From Marsupella aquatica (taxonomy: Eukaryota > Marchantiophyta): a stretch of 64,000 nucleotides of DNA. How positions within the stretch are numbered: the stretch's first letter is position 1; the number at the start of each line of letters is the position of its first letter. A model generated the notes under the pieces. That model ran no database searches. It was not told the DNA's origin and worked only from the letters and a program-made list of their open reading frames with translations. Shown piece by piece: positions 1-11,900 of the stretch. Location: the NCBI GenBank assembly GCA_973895155.1, contig OZ316894.1, forward strand, positions 3,844,001-3,908,000, given 5' to 3'. The position numbers were made by a program, and so were the translations under genes.

Positions 1-771
1 CCCATGAATCAGCCGCTGATCTGGTACAAAACCACGGTGGATTATACCAGTTCCACCGATGGCCTGGTGGCTTTGGACATGAGAAGCATGAAAAAGGGCC
101 TAGCATGGATAAATGGCCACCAATTGGGCCGATATTGGCCGTCACGAATCAATCCGTCCACAGCGGTTTGCTCTCCTGGGTGCGATTATCGTGGTCGTTT
201 TAATGGACCGGCAGGGGGCAAATGTGGTGTTGATTGCGGGCAGCTATCGCAAAGGTGGTATCATGTACCTGACGAGTGGCTGAAGCCGTCTGGTAATCGC
301 TTGGTGCTCTTCGAAGAGATCGGTGGTGATCCTCATGGAATTTCGCTGTCTCGCGCAGCTGTGCAGTCCGTTTGTGCACATGTCTCCGAGGACTACGGTC
401 AACAATGTCAGGAAACTGACTTGGAATCGACGCCTGGCCATATCAACTTGAAACACCCAGATTTACAAATAAAGGAAACACATCTGAAATCTATGTCACA
501 AGAAGACCAGCTCAATCTGGACTGTGGCCCTGGGAGCACCATTGCAACCATCAAATTTGCAAGCTGGGGAAATCCTCTCGGGACATGCGGCAACTTCACC
601 CAGGGCTCGTGCCATGCTTCAAGATCTGAAGAGGTGGTCAAAAAGGCATGCATTGGGCGTCAACATTGTTGGTTGAGCGTAGACAGGAAGCTGTTCGTTG
701 ATGGGGAGAATTTCTGTCCAAGTGGACAAAAACTTAAATTGGCAGTTGAAGCTCTATGCATTCAATCCTAA
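1..771 (+). CDS. Beta-galactosidase (GH35), C-terminal part only
   Basis: This is the last part of a plant GH35 beta-galactosidase, a secreted cell-wall enzyme that removes terminal beta-galactose. The frame is already open at base 1, so the catalytic domain lies upstream of the window. Visible in order are the family jelly-roll segment (GLAWINGHQLGRYWP, then CDYRG, QRWYHVPDEWL and FEEIGGDP at residues 33-110) and a C-terminal SUEL/galactose-binding lectin domain (about residues 165-254). The lectin part has the expected cysteines, in LDCGPGSTIATIKFASWG, GTCGNF and ACIGRQHC, and the frame ends in TAA. Many plant members lack the lectin tail, so this is the longer form. It is convergent with the oxidoreductase gene on the other strand. 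The family is clear; the isoform is not assigned. Confidence 0.93.
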   Translation, partial: PMNQPLIWYKTTVDYTSSTDGLVALDMRSMKKGLAWINGHQLGRYWPSRINPSTAVCSPGCDYRGRFNGPAGGKCGVDCGQLSQRWYHVPDEWLKPSGNRLVLFEEIGGDPHGISLSRAAVQSVCAHVSEDYGQQCQETDLESTPGHINLKHPDLQIKETHLKSMSQEDQLNLDCGPGSTIATIKFASWGNPLGTCGNFTQGSCHASRSEEVVKKACIGRQHCWLSVDRKLFVDGENFCPSGQKLKLAVEALCIQS

Positions 772-1399
772 GAGGACGGTTTGCAAATCAAACCTTTCTA
801 CAGTAGTCATGAACAAGCACGGCATGAATCGCTGTCACAAAACGATCATAGTTGTGCATAATCTGTAGGGTACAACCTTGCTGATGAGTTGGACTTGCAT
901 TCATAGGCACCATTATTGGAAACACCACCCTTGGACATGCTGCCTCTCCCCTTTCGACTCATGCATCTATTGTCTACAACGCTTAGAGTGATGGGGAAAG
1001 CGTGAATCACATAACTTGAATCTAGATATGAAGAAACGAAGGAAATCCTTAATGAGAGAGTGGTGGACAAGCAGGCAAAGATAATGGAAGTCTTTGAGCC
1101 AACCCTTAAGAAAGTGGTAGTACGGTTTGAAGATGAGTTTCAATACTTATTTAGTGTTATGAACCAATTTGGACAAAAATTTCTGAAATATTTCCCTCCA
1201 TGACGACACCGAGAACTCGTTCTCGCAGTTCTCCTCAAGTAGATGATGAGAAGCCCAAATAGGCCTCATGTAGCTCCTAGATCACGAGAAGCACGACTAA
1301 CATATCTTGGATCCCCTTCCATCATGATAACAACGATAGCATCGATAGCCCTCACCAACAGACGTAATTTCAAAGACAATGAAAACGGTATACATGGAT
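772..1399. other. Intergenic, between convergent genes
   Basis: This gap holds the 3' ends of the beta-galactosidase and oxidoreductase genes. I see no supported gene; the short open frames lack recognisable motifs. Confidence 0.6.
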
Positions 1400-4300
1400 C
1401 TAAAGGGAACAATTTTGCAGCATGTTGTTAGATGGGGAAAATTGCTTAGCTAATCGTAGCCCCACAAGCATACCATCTACTGCAGCACTGACAATGCCAC
1501 CAGCATGCCCTGCACCTTCCCCAACTGGGTATAGCCCAGCAAGTGATGTTGACTCAAAAGTTTCTTTGTGACGTTCAAGTCTTACAGGGGAGCTAGTCCG
1601 TGTCTGCAAACCACATGAATCATTCAGACAGATTCACGCATCATACACCTTAACATACCTTTAAGATGACGCTGACAAACAGCTTCAATGTGCAGTTCAC
1701 TCAAAAGATTTTATCGTACTTACATAGCTACTCAAAGGTTTGCATTCTTTTCAGGAAGAGAATATTCAAGCCTTTAAGAGAAGATCAATTATACCTCAAT
1801 ACCATGCAGCAGCGCTCGTTTGTCAATAAATCCGGGTAGCTGTGATATCAAAGCCACATAGTACAGACAGTGAGCAAGGAGCCATCTGGAATTATCTGAG
1901 GGTGGTCCATCCAATCTAACATTCCGGTCAAATTGAAAGATGTCGTAAAAACCAACACTGATGAGATAAACTTGCAAATAACGAGGCTCGAGACTTGAAA
2001 AACCTTTCTTATTGAGCTCACCTGTTGTTCAAAGGCAAGTATAGCTTCCTTCAAGGACTCAGTAAGATGAGAAGGTAGTAAGTCATTCAAATAGGCCGCT
2101 TTCACGCCAAGCCGGTAGCTTGAGGTTGGCAAAGTGTCTCCTGTGACGAGCCCACGGAAAAAATTGGCAAACTATAAGGGTTCGAAACAAATCGAACGAG
2201 AGAAAGCTAGTCCGCCTAAAGTTTAATATTCACTTGACAGAAACTTCACAAGCCACAACAACTACAATCGATAAACCGCTGTCACAAATAAAGATACACA
2301 CCAGTTAGTCGGTCGTCCAGGAAGTCTGTCACTGTTTGTGCTGGGACCACGAAGTTGCCCCCGCCACGCATGGCAGCTTCTTGCTCGATTACCCTCTGCA
2401 GATAGTGTAAAAATAAATCAGTGGAACAAAAGGGACCTTGCAATTAAAGGAAAACTCAATGTGTAAACAAGGCACATCAAGCTGGTTTATTGAGAAATAT
2501 CACAGTAACTGAAAACAATATAGAGGAACATTGTCACGGCCATCGGTTGAAATTTTCCAAGCTCTGTGATCATCAGGTTAAAGGCATGTCCTCAGTAGAA
2601 AGATTGCAAAGCTTTTCTGATAGTTATACCTGGAAAGCGACCCCAGTGAGAGGCCCAGAGTTGGAAACTAAATTTGAAAAATCAGCAGTAGAAACTGAAA
2701 CCACCAAAGCAGCATTTGCCCATTTTGATGCCCGATTTGAAAAGGACATCCCGTTAATGCACAGTTCTGAAGGGCTTGTACTCGTTGGCACAACCTGCAA
2801 GCCAGACAAATATGACCTTGTAAGCTGCCATTTAACAACCTCTGCCTAGCAGTAGGCTTCCATTCAGAAAACCTTTCAAGAAGCTTTATCCTAGTGCCAT
2901 TCATAGCAATGAGATATAACTAAAACCTCTACTTGCTAAGAAAACCTTTAGGTACCAGGGGGTCAATCGGAAAGTTCAAAACATCCGTGTTAACTGAGTT
3001 GTGTATTGAAGTTTAAATACTTAGTAATCTTTCAAAGCAATAGTCTACTTGTAGAACCCTAAGCAACTCTCCATGCAATCTACCACAATATCATAAAACA
3101 CCTCTGACATATATTGTTGTGAATAAAGTCTCGAGATATGCAATGGATATGCTCGGTAACATCAACAAACCTGGCCACCAGGACACATACAGAAAGAAAA
3201 GCATCCCCGTCCGCCAAGGTCCTTTGCGTCAACAGAATCCTCGTTAGTTGGTGAGCTGACATCAGCAGCTAGCTTGTAGTCGGCTACAGGAAGTTTTCCT
3301 CTACCCCTTTGCACTTCATTTGCCCATCTGTGATACTGATGACACGATACATGTTACTCCCTGCTCAAAGCTCGTCGAGCGTACCAAAACGGGGAAGCTA
3401 CCATTCACTAAGACAATCAAATATTTCACTCTTGCATATCACAGTACTTTCTGTACAGGCACAATGCCCCTCTACAGCTCGGTAAGAGAATCAATCCGAG
3501 ATTAATGCTCAAGAGAGAGTTGATGATAATTGTTTACAGCATCCGATGACTCAAATGAATATGTGGGATTTCACAGCAAGAAGAACAAATCTGCTATATG
3601 CGCCAATAGGCAAAAGAGTCAAACCTGCATCTCGTTTACGAGCTCCTGTGGATGTTCAATACGAAAACCCACCTACTTCAAATAAGACAAGGATCAGCTC
3701 AGAAGCCAAAAATTAACATGTGGACATAATTATGGCATATATGGGACAATTATATGGGACATAATTATATGACAATATGGGCATTCATCTCCCAACTTCT
3801 CTCCTTGATAACAGATTGGAGGTTTCTTCCTCTTGAATATTGAGAACGCACAGGGTTGTCTGGCAAGATGGACTGTGGTACAAACTTTGCCACTCTGGTA
3901 AGGGAAGAGACATGGTGCACTGCTGAGTTGTATTGAAAGACAAGGAGCTATTTTACTGGTGGTCTCGTGTCTTGTCATAGTTCTATCCATCCAGGGATCA
4001 AGGTCTAGAGCAGACGCTGTATAACTGGAACAATCTAACAACACAAGCCTGACACAGTAGCTCTCCATCTTGTAAAACCCATGATATATTGCGTAGAATC
4101 ACAGCGACTCACAGCGAATGGTTTTGCCGTCATTGAAACATTGTGATAAAGCAGCCTATCAAAAACGTCACGGGCAGAGTGGCCTACGGCCAGCACCACA
4201 GCATCTGCTTTTAATAAATCTCCACAGAAACTGTTCCGATTCCCATCTACATTGGAAACCAGCACCCCTGTCACCCTGCCAGCTTCAACCTCCAGATCGT

Positions 4301-6759
4301 CCATTTTGGTCCCAAACATAATATTCACCTGAAAAGATGTCATCCTCTCAATTATTTCGACACTCTATTGTGAAAAAATTTGAGTTATTGAGCTGCAGGA
4401 AAAACGACTTGTATTCGTTAAACAAACATGTTAACAAACATTTTAGGATTCAGATCTCTTTAGATCTTAAACACATCAATTTTTCTCTTTCTTGGGAGAG
4501 AGTTACCGTGAGAACTGTCATTACTTACACCACGGGAAAGTAGATGAGACCTGACGTTCCGCAAGATTCGAACAAGTCTGTCTGTTCCAAGGTGGGGTTT
4601 TCCATCGACCAATATCTGCGGGGGAGCCCCAAACCGAACCAAAGTTGCCAAGACCTGAATTGTCACCAAGTCAGTTCAAGAATTTTAGCATGAACTCGTC
4701 CTGGGGGTAGTACTCATTCCCATGCTTTAATAGACAGTACAAAGCCAAGCCTTAGCATCAATATAATGATTTTGTCACTAGCTTCACATTGGAGTATGAA
4801 CATAACATACAAACACCCGAGTCAACTGCCAGGCAACTCCAAACAGCCAAAACGTGGAGTGTCAACGAGTAGCTCACGGTTTGAACGCTGCTGCCATTTT
4901 TCCCAATGCGTGTTGTCAACTTTCCATCACTCCAAGTTCCTGCACCACCCTGTGATCCTGAGGATGGTAAATATTGGAATCAAACGCTCACGTGAACGTT
5001 GTGGAGGACACTACGTATCATCAAGTCACTACGCTTAGTTGCGAAATCAATTCAGTCATCTATCTGTGACATCTCACAAGGATACAAAGTAGATCACAAG
5101 TCTATGTGCAATGAGAAGGCCCACCTCACCATAACATAGATTGCTGTTCGGATCCAGAATCCGTCTCACCATTAGAGCACCGATGTCACGCCCCCTGCTT
5201 TCAACTGGTTGCCCTCTTTCTAACAAAACGACTTCCACACCAGTCTCAGCCAAACTGAGAGCAGCAAATAAGCCGGCTGGCCCACTCCCAACCACTACAA
5301 CCCTTCCTTTCTTTACAGTGGAAGCCCATCCCGCTGAACCGCTGGATGTGCTGGGTAGCTCTTGGTTCTCAGAAACAACAGCCCCACCAACACATCCAGA
5401 GCTAGACCTGTCGCCCTCAAAATGACCGCCGACTCCTGCCTGGACTTCATCAGCTTGCAGGTCTTTGAGGCGAGCTACTAGGTCCACGGGACTCTTTTGT
5501 AAAGGCGAGAATTCAGCCTTCCCAGGAATAGCTCGAAGAAGTGATAAGATAGGTTTTGCCTCGGCTCCATTTTGCACAAAGTCCTTCACATCCAAGTCAA
5601 TTGTGTACACAAACCTGGGAAACTGGCACCCAGCACAGGTTCGGTGAGCAAATATCACGAATGGCATAATTCTTGTGACTGAATAGGAATATTAATGGAA
5701 ATAACACCAACCTCAGCAGTGCGCCACAGAAAGATGTGAATCCGTTTTATTACTAAAACGAGACGGCATCCCATACGGTGCAAGTTTTGTCGTACCTTGC
5801 GAGCGTCCAATGATTTGCGCACAACTGAGAACGATGATTTCGGCAGATTTACAGCCTGTTCATCAGAAAGACTGTTAGCTCTATACATCCACAAAGAGGC
5901 TCTATACATCCACAAAGAGAAACCCTTCTTCCGAGATCCCTTGAGAATTAACCAAGGTTGGCATTTTAGAATACTAAGCGTACAAAGTACCCATCAAACT
6001 GCAGGGGTACGTCCGAAAACTCTCACAAAAAATAATCAAAGCTTGATGACTTGTAAGAACTGATTTTTAGAGTACTTGCAGTTCACCACCCAGCATATCA
6101 CTTTGACGTAAACAAATTGCACTATAGGCATTTTTTATTCCAGCACTCATCCAGTTATTCACCTCCATCCAGGGTGCCAAATTTGAGCGATGGGAGGTGG
6201 AGCAACTTACAGGGCACTTGAGAGCTAAAGCAATTGCTTCTAACACAGAATCGGAAATAGAGAAGTCATCCTTTCCAATATCTTTTTCAAGTGAGACTTC
6301 AACTCCAAATAGTCTCCAATACCCAGTGCTCAAATGAACGTCATTAGCTTTCAGTCCAGGTTTTCTCCTGCCACGCTTTCGCTGCTGCTCCTTCTGCCTA
6401 TCCGACGACGTTTTGGCATCTTGCTTAAACCCGAAACCCCGAATTTCTCTTACTCTACGAAAAGCTCCGTTATGTTGACTTCTAGGAAACCTCAAAAGCA
6501 ATTTATCATCTCCATTGACAATTCCATTCCACCGAAAGCCCATCCGAATCCCTGCATTGCGATTCAGGGTCCGTCCATGCCTGGCAAAAAATCCAACACC
6601 TGTGCCCCATCTGCAGGAGACTGCCCCAATTCTATGGAGTGGGAGCTCATGGCGAGAAGTAGACAATGACTTTCCAGCTGACTCGTGGGTTTTGATATTC
6701 TTGTAGACCTTGGAGTAATTGAAGGAATGCAGAGACCCATGATTCAAAATGAGAGACAT
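1400..6759 (-). CDS. Plastid-type FAD/NAD(P)-binding oxidoreductase
   Basis: The gene matches the plant family often annotated 'Cbei_0202-like' (Arabidopsis PDE327, from memory). I place 13 exons: 6759-6211, 5855-5796, 5622-5125, 4949-4878, 4654-4529, 4328-4113, 3672-3625, 3335-3171, 2794-2630, 2395-2302, 2140-2022, 1839-1795, 1603-1400. All have AG acceptors and GT donors and keep phase, giving 786 aa. The first 70 residues are rich in S, R and H and poor in acids, like a plastid transit peptide. Exon 3 has the dinucleotide fold (VVVVGSGPAGLFAAL, LLERG). Exon 4 gives GGAGTWSDGKL, exon 6 AVVLAVGHSARD, exon 8 FSFCMCPGGQ, and the last exon LYPVGEGAGHAGGIVSAAVDG. The substrate is unknown. The start is the first ATG and leaves the presumed transit peptide intact. 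Confidence 0.92.
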
Positions 6760-8967
6760 TGTTCTAAACTACGAGAGACGCCTTGATTAAGGCTTCTAGC
6801 CAAACAATTTTTCGCTGCTACAGAAGGTCTGAGACGCAATCGGCGTCTCGACAGAATCCCCTCCCACTTTGGAGCGACTCGAGCATTCTTAGAAACTCTT
6901 ACGACTGCGGTACAAAGTAAGCTCGAAGTCTACTAAGACTGAAATCCCTTCAAGATTCTTATTCTCTGTACTTTATTGAAGAGAAATCCTTGACATTTTG
7001 CGCTCCAGTAATGTGCTTTCTCTACACGGCATTTTTCACCCTCATTCGCTCATTCGCTGCCTAACTGTCATTAATAACTGGTTCGCGCACTTGTTTGAGA
7101 AAAGCACAATGCACTTGTCCGAAACTGCAGTACCCTAAAACCCAGCACTTATTATATGTCCAAGTGCATTTTTGACAACATTGCACTAATCATGAAGTGC
7201 TAAAGTCTTATGGCATAATAATGTTCACGATGCATAAGAATATAGCATTGCTGGCCACAAGTCACGGACAACTCGGGCTTAAATAGCTCTAGTTGTGAGG
7301 GGCTACTGTTGCCCACAATGCTCTGGTAATATGACATTAATACAATTGAAAGGCCTTGGAGATTTTTTATTTTTACCATTTTTTAGTAAATGAAATGGAG
7401 AAATTTTGAGTGTGCATTCTTCTAAGACAATGCACTGGAAACGCTAAAGAGGAAAATCACTAAGGGCATTAAGTTCAAGACGAGCCCTATGCCAGTGCGT
7501 TGCACTGTGCAAGGAGGGCCGGCCCATAGGGAGTCGGGCCCGGGCATTTATGGAGCAGCAGGAAGCACATATGTGCAGGGGTGCACATTTCCTTCATCAA
7601 TGGTCAGGGGAAACAACTCATCTAAACCAACAGCTGTGGATCTTTCCCGCCTAGGAGCTTTATTGTATTGGGACGAAGGACTAAAAAAGGCGGGATCCCT
7701 TATTATAGTTGTAGATGAGGGCTTCTTCCAAAGGACCTAACACTTAGACATGACATAATTTAAAACCTTCAGGTTCAATAAACTCAAGCCAGAACACAAG
7801 GGCTGCAGATAATTCAAATAGCTATGTCTAACAAGCAACCATGGTACCAAATGCACCACTCAAACATGTGTTGCAATAAATTAGATGAGGAAGAGAAAGG
7901 AGGAATTCCTGACACGATACTTCATCTGACTAAAAACATTAGAGCTATATGTAAAGTGCCTGAAACCATATGAGTCCCCCAGCATCTTGGGTGCAGGGTG
8001 AGTTACTACTGTTTGATATTGACATCAACTAGGTGGCGTTCAAAACCGGGGTGAAACTATGTTAGGCCTCGGGGAGGTGCTTTCCCCTAAGTCACCCAGA
8101 GTTCAGAAGAGGACAAACTTAGCTCTAATGGGGTAGAGTCCAACTTTGTCCATCACAAGAGGAGGTGCTAACTCACGTAGTATGTTTCGGGTTAAGTAAC
8201 TTCATGGCAGATGGCATTCATTGTTACTCAAGTTTAGCATCTGACCAGAGTGGTCTCAGTGAAATTGCAACTCTTCCCAAGTCTCTACACTCCAATCTAC
8301 CTTGCACATTATCCACACTTTGCCCTGTCTTATAAGTGCATGAGAAACCATTGATGTACTGCTCTATATGTGCATGGTCTGCACCACCAATTAACTGCAT
8401 GGAAAATCACCTATGCACTTCCCAATGTGTGTTGTCAGGTCACATACATTGCATTCCCAAGCACAATTCAATGGATCTCAATCTTTGCTACATTACAAAT
8501 ACATAAGTGCATTCAGATTATCCTTCAGTATGAAAAGAACAACTACAACCACTAAAGCTCACATAAGTCCCAAAATTCTGAATTTTCTGTAGTGTGAAAC
8601 AAACAACAATAACCACTACAGGTCCCCGGTAATGGTGGGAGTCCTGGTTTCTCCCCGGCCTCTGGCTGGTCGCTCTTGGTATGAAATGACAGCAACAACC
8701 GCTAAAGCTCCCAAAAGCCCCAGATTTTGAGTTCTCGTGTAGTATGAAAAGAACAACAACAACCACTAATGTTCACATAACAGTGCGAGAGAGAGAGCAA
8801 TCAACAGGAGGATCGGAAGAGCAAGAGAAGTGGCAGACCAATGCATTCTGCGTGTGGATAATGAGTGGTTGAGACCTGTAGTTGATGGTTCTCGGTTGCC
8901 GCATGTCCTCGTTGCCCTGGTGAACATTGTCGTCGTCGAGGATTGAAAGCTCTGAGGAGTCGTCACC
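6760..8967. other. Shared upstream region of two divergent genes
   Basis: This 2.2-kb gap separates the divergent starts of the oxidoreductase (-) and the BIN4-like gene (+), so it must hold both promoters. An 83-codon open frame at 7489-7740 has no recognisable motif and I do not call it. The right end carries the imperfect repeat at 8529-8780. Confidence 0.55.
8529..8780 (+). repeat. Four imperfect repeats upstream of BIN4-like gene
   Basis: Units start near 8529, 8593, 8679 and 8742. The shared pattern is TATGAAAAGAACAAC followed by ACAACCACTAA and, in most units, a CTCACATAA/CTCCCAAAA-type tail. The last unit ends about 190 bp before the proposed ATG, so the array probably lies in the promoter or 5' leader. 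Its function is unknown. Confidence 0.6.
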
Positions 8968-11900
8968 ATGAACGACCCGGACTGGATGAACGAGTTCCAG
9001 GTGAGGTCGTGTTGAGGGAAGCAAGGCCTTTTTCTAATTTTTTGCCTTGGAACGGAGAGGAAATGCGTCTATCCTAGACGATTAATCGGAGGATGCAATA
9101 CTGTAGGGTAGCCCACTGGGGGAATTACCAGGAGGGAGAGGATTAGTGTCAGGAATGGATTCTCCTTCCTTCGATTTATGTTCTCGTGTGCCCTTGTTTG
9201 GGGATTCTTGTTCCCCTGTTGTGGTCGGATTCTGGTGGATTGCTTCAGTCAAAGAAGCGCACATATTACTGTTAGGGAGAGATCGGAAAATTATAAGAAA
9301 AGCGGAATAGACGAACGAAGAAGGTTCTTGAAATGGTCTGCAAGAGGATCACTTAAGAGGCTGAACCCTAAATGACTGCACTGCGATCCAGAGGCATGAG
9401 GTGGTATGTGGTCTCGTTTGTTGCCATTCAATAAAAGAAGGATTGGACGCAGGTTTGGCTCGATAAATGAGTAAAGTTCCAGAAAGTTTTATTGTTCTTT
9501 ACGTTTGATTTTCCTTTTCTTTGGGATTGCTTGCTTCTTGCCATGTAAGATTCTGGGTTTATGATCTGAAAATCAGGGAAGGTTTCATTCTGATGCAGTT
9601 CCTGCTCTTTGGGGCTAGTAATTGTCTATGCAGTTAGACTTGGGTTGATTTCATCTAATTTGTTGCGGTTGACAAACAAAAGATGCGGATGCAGATTAGC
9701 TTAATAAATGTGTTCAGCTCCGTGATGGTTATGGGTTTTTTAAGAGATTGAACGTGGTCTCTGTTTTGGTTGTTTACGACGTTTCAGTGGAGGGAATTGT
9801 CATAACATTGTTTGCAGCATTCGTATGGTTGGTTCCCTCTTCTCTGCTGAGAGGAAGATGGTGATGTGTGTCAAGCTCACAGTGTGAGAACAACATCTGA
9901 ATTGCCACTATTTGAAGGAAAAAATGGCAATGCTGCTAAAGTGGTTTGAAACAAAGGGGGGGAAACACAAATTTGATAAATACTTCGGAGAATTGGCAAA
10001 TATCAATGTAGTTCAAGTTGACTGTTGAGACTGACTCTATTTGGAACACGATGACCTGGCATGTGCGGGTGGATGGGATTTGGGATTTCGCGTGTTGACT
10101 TGAAAGACTCCCACGGAGAACGTGTTGATGCACCTTTCATCTTCATCTCCGTCCTCTTCTCCTTCTCGGGAAAAGATTGCGAACAGAGAATCTGGAAAGG
10201 GAGAGGAAGTATCGGTGTCAAACGGAAAGGAAAATAGTGATGATGAGGACAGTCCACTCATATCTACTCTCCAATATTCCCGAGTAGGAAAGAAGGGCCC
10301 TAAAGGTTTGGGAGGGGGCATTAGTATGTCTAAAGAAGTGGAGAAGTCGCCAGCGAAACTGTCTGCTAAGGTAGTCAGGAATGGAGTTGTGGGTGCCCAA
10401 GAAGACACCGTTGATGAAGGAGAATCACCTAATGTTGGGTTACGACGGTCAAGGGGTAAGAACAAAAGGGCTCTTGAGTTCGACGAAGATGATGATTATG
10501 AGTATCAGGTTCCCTCCAAGGTCAGGAAATCACCAGCGTCTCCTCAGGCGAAAAAGGAAACAGCCAGGACTGGTCGGAAAGGCAGGAGGGTATCTTTCTC
10601 GGAAGAGGAAGGCACCCCACAGTTGAAAAAAGTGAAGAGGGAGGTCCAGCTCGGGGACGCTGTAGCCATAGATGAAGACGATGAAGAACCGATATCAAGC
10701 CTCGTGAGGAAGAAAGACAAGAGGCCAACTGCAGCTGCTAAAACCACCGGTCTTCCGGCGGTAGGTGCTGATGATTCCAAGTTAGCCGTAGAACCCAAGA
10801 AGGAGCCAAGTGGAGCGTTTGCTTTAGCGTCCTTGAGGGATCCCGTAGGTACTGGAGCGGATGGCGAGGATGCCGTCTTGACGCAGGAAGAGGCTAGCCA
10901 AGTAGAAACAGGGGAGGTTTCTGAACGGAAGGGAAAGCCAAGAGTAAGATTCCTACTTGCTATGTGTTTTTCCTTACTGCGTTTGTTTTTGAGGTCGCTC
11001 AAATACCTCTGCTCACAGTATCATGCGTTTCCGTTTGGTCGGGGCTTCGTTTCAGGCTTGACCACCTTGGTAACGACCTATTTAAAATAGAGAGCAATTC
11101 TCATGTGAGCAAGGAAATTTTCCATCCGTGTGCTTTCCCTTTCGACTCTTCAAACACTACTTTGTCCCTGTCATTTCTTAAGAGTACTTTTCTTGGGGGC
11201 AACTTTCACATACACTGAAGGCCTGATCTTTAAATCCAGGTCTTGTGCCATAAAATTTGCCCACTTCTTGGCTTGCAATGGAATGAGCACGGTTGCTCCT
11301 TCCTATCGTCTGCTCGTGAAGTTCTCTCTAACACAAACCTGTGAACGCAGGGATCCTCAAATCTACCTGTGATTTTTGCAGAAAAGGTTCATAGAACTAA
11401 GGTATGTCCTGAAGTCGTGCAATGTAAACGTTGTTTGCAGTATGGATATAGAATCTGATACGGACTTTTGCAATTGACTGAAGTTTTGGATTCCAGAGTC
11501 CATGGCTCCATCACGTTAGACATCCTTAGGGATCGTTGTATTCTACATTGGTTGAAAATTTGTCCCCACATTTTCTTGACGTTTTCATGAACGGTTACCT
11601 TCTGGCATAGGTACTTCTGGAGTGCGAGGGAGACGCTCTAGACTTAAGTGGAGACATGGGAGCAGTGGGGCGTTTCTCCGTAAATTCAGGGAGAGACAAT
11701 TGTGAAGATGATCTTCTCCTAGATCTCAAAGGTAACACTCTAATTTTACCTTTTGAAAGTCGTACCAAGATTATTTTGGTCTGCCATAGGATGTGGAAGA
11801 GACATTTCATCCAAGTAATCCAATTGAAATTCTCATCAGAATCGTTATGGAAGACCTTCTAGATTGGTAAATGCATATGTGTTGTGAATTCTATAAATAC

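Noticed and set aside
4118-5647. Plus-strand frames at 4118-4321, 5141-5425 and 5465-5647
   Set aside because: They are antisense to exons of the oxidoreductase, whose motifs and splice phases are clear.
10544-11002. Minus-strand 152-codon serine-rich frame
   Set aside because: It is a shadow of the acidic/lysine-rich exon 2 of the BIN4-like gene.
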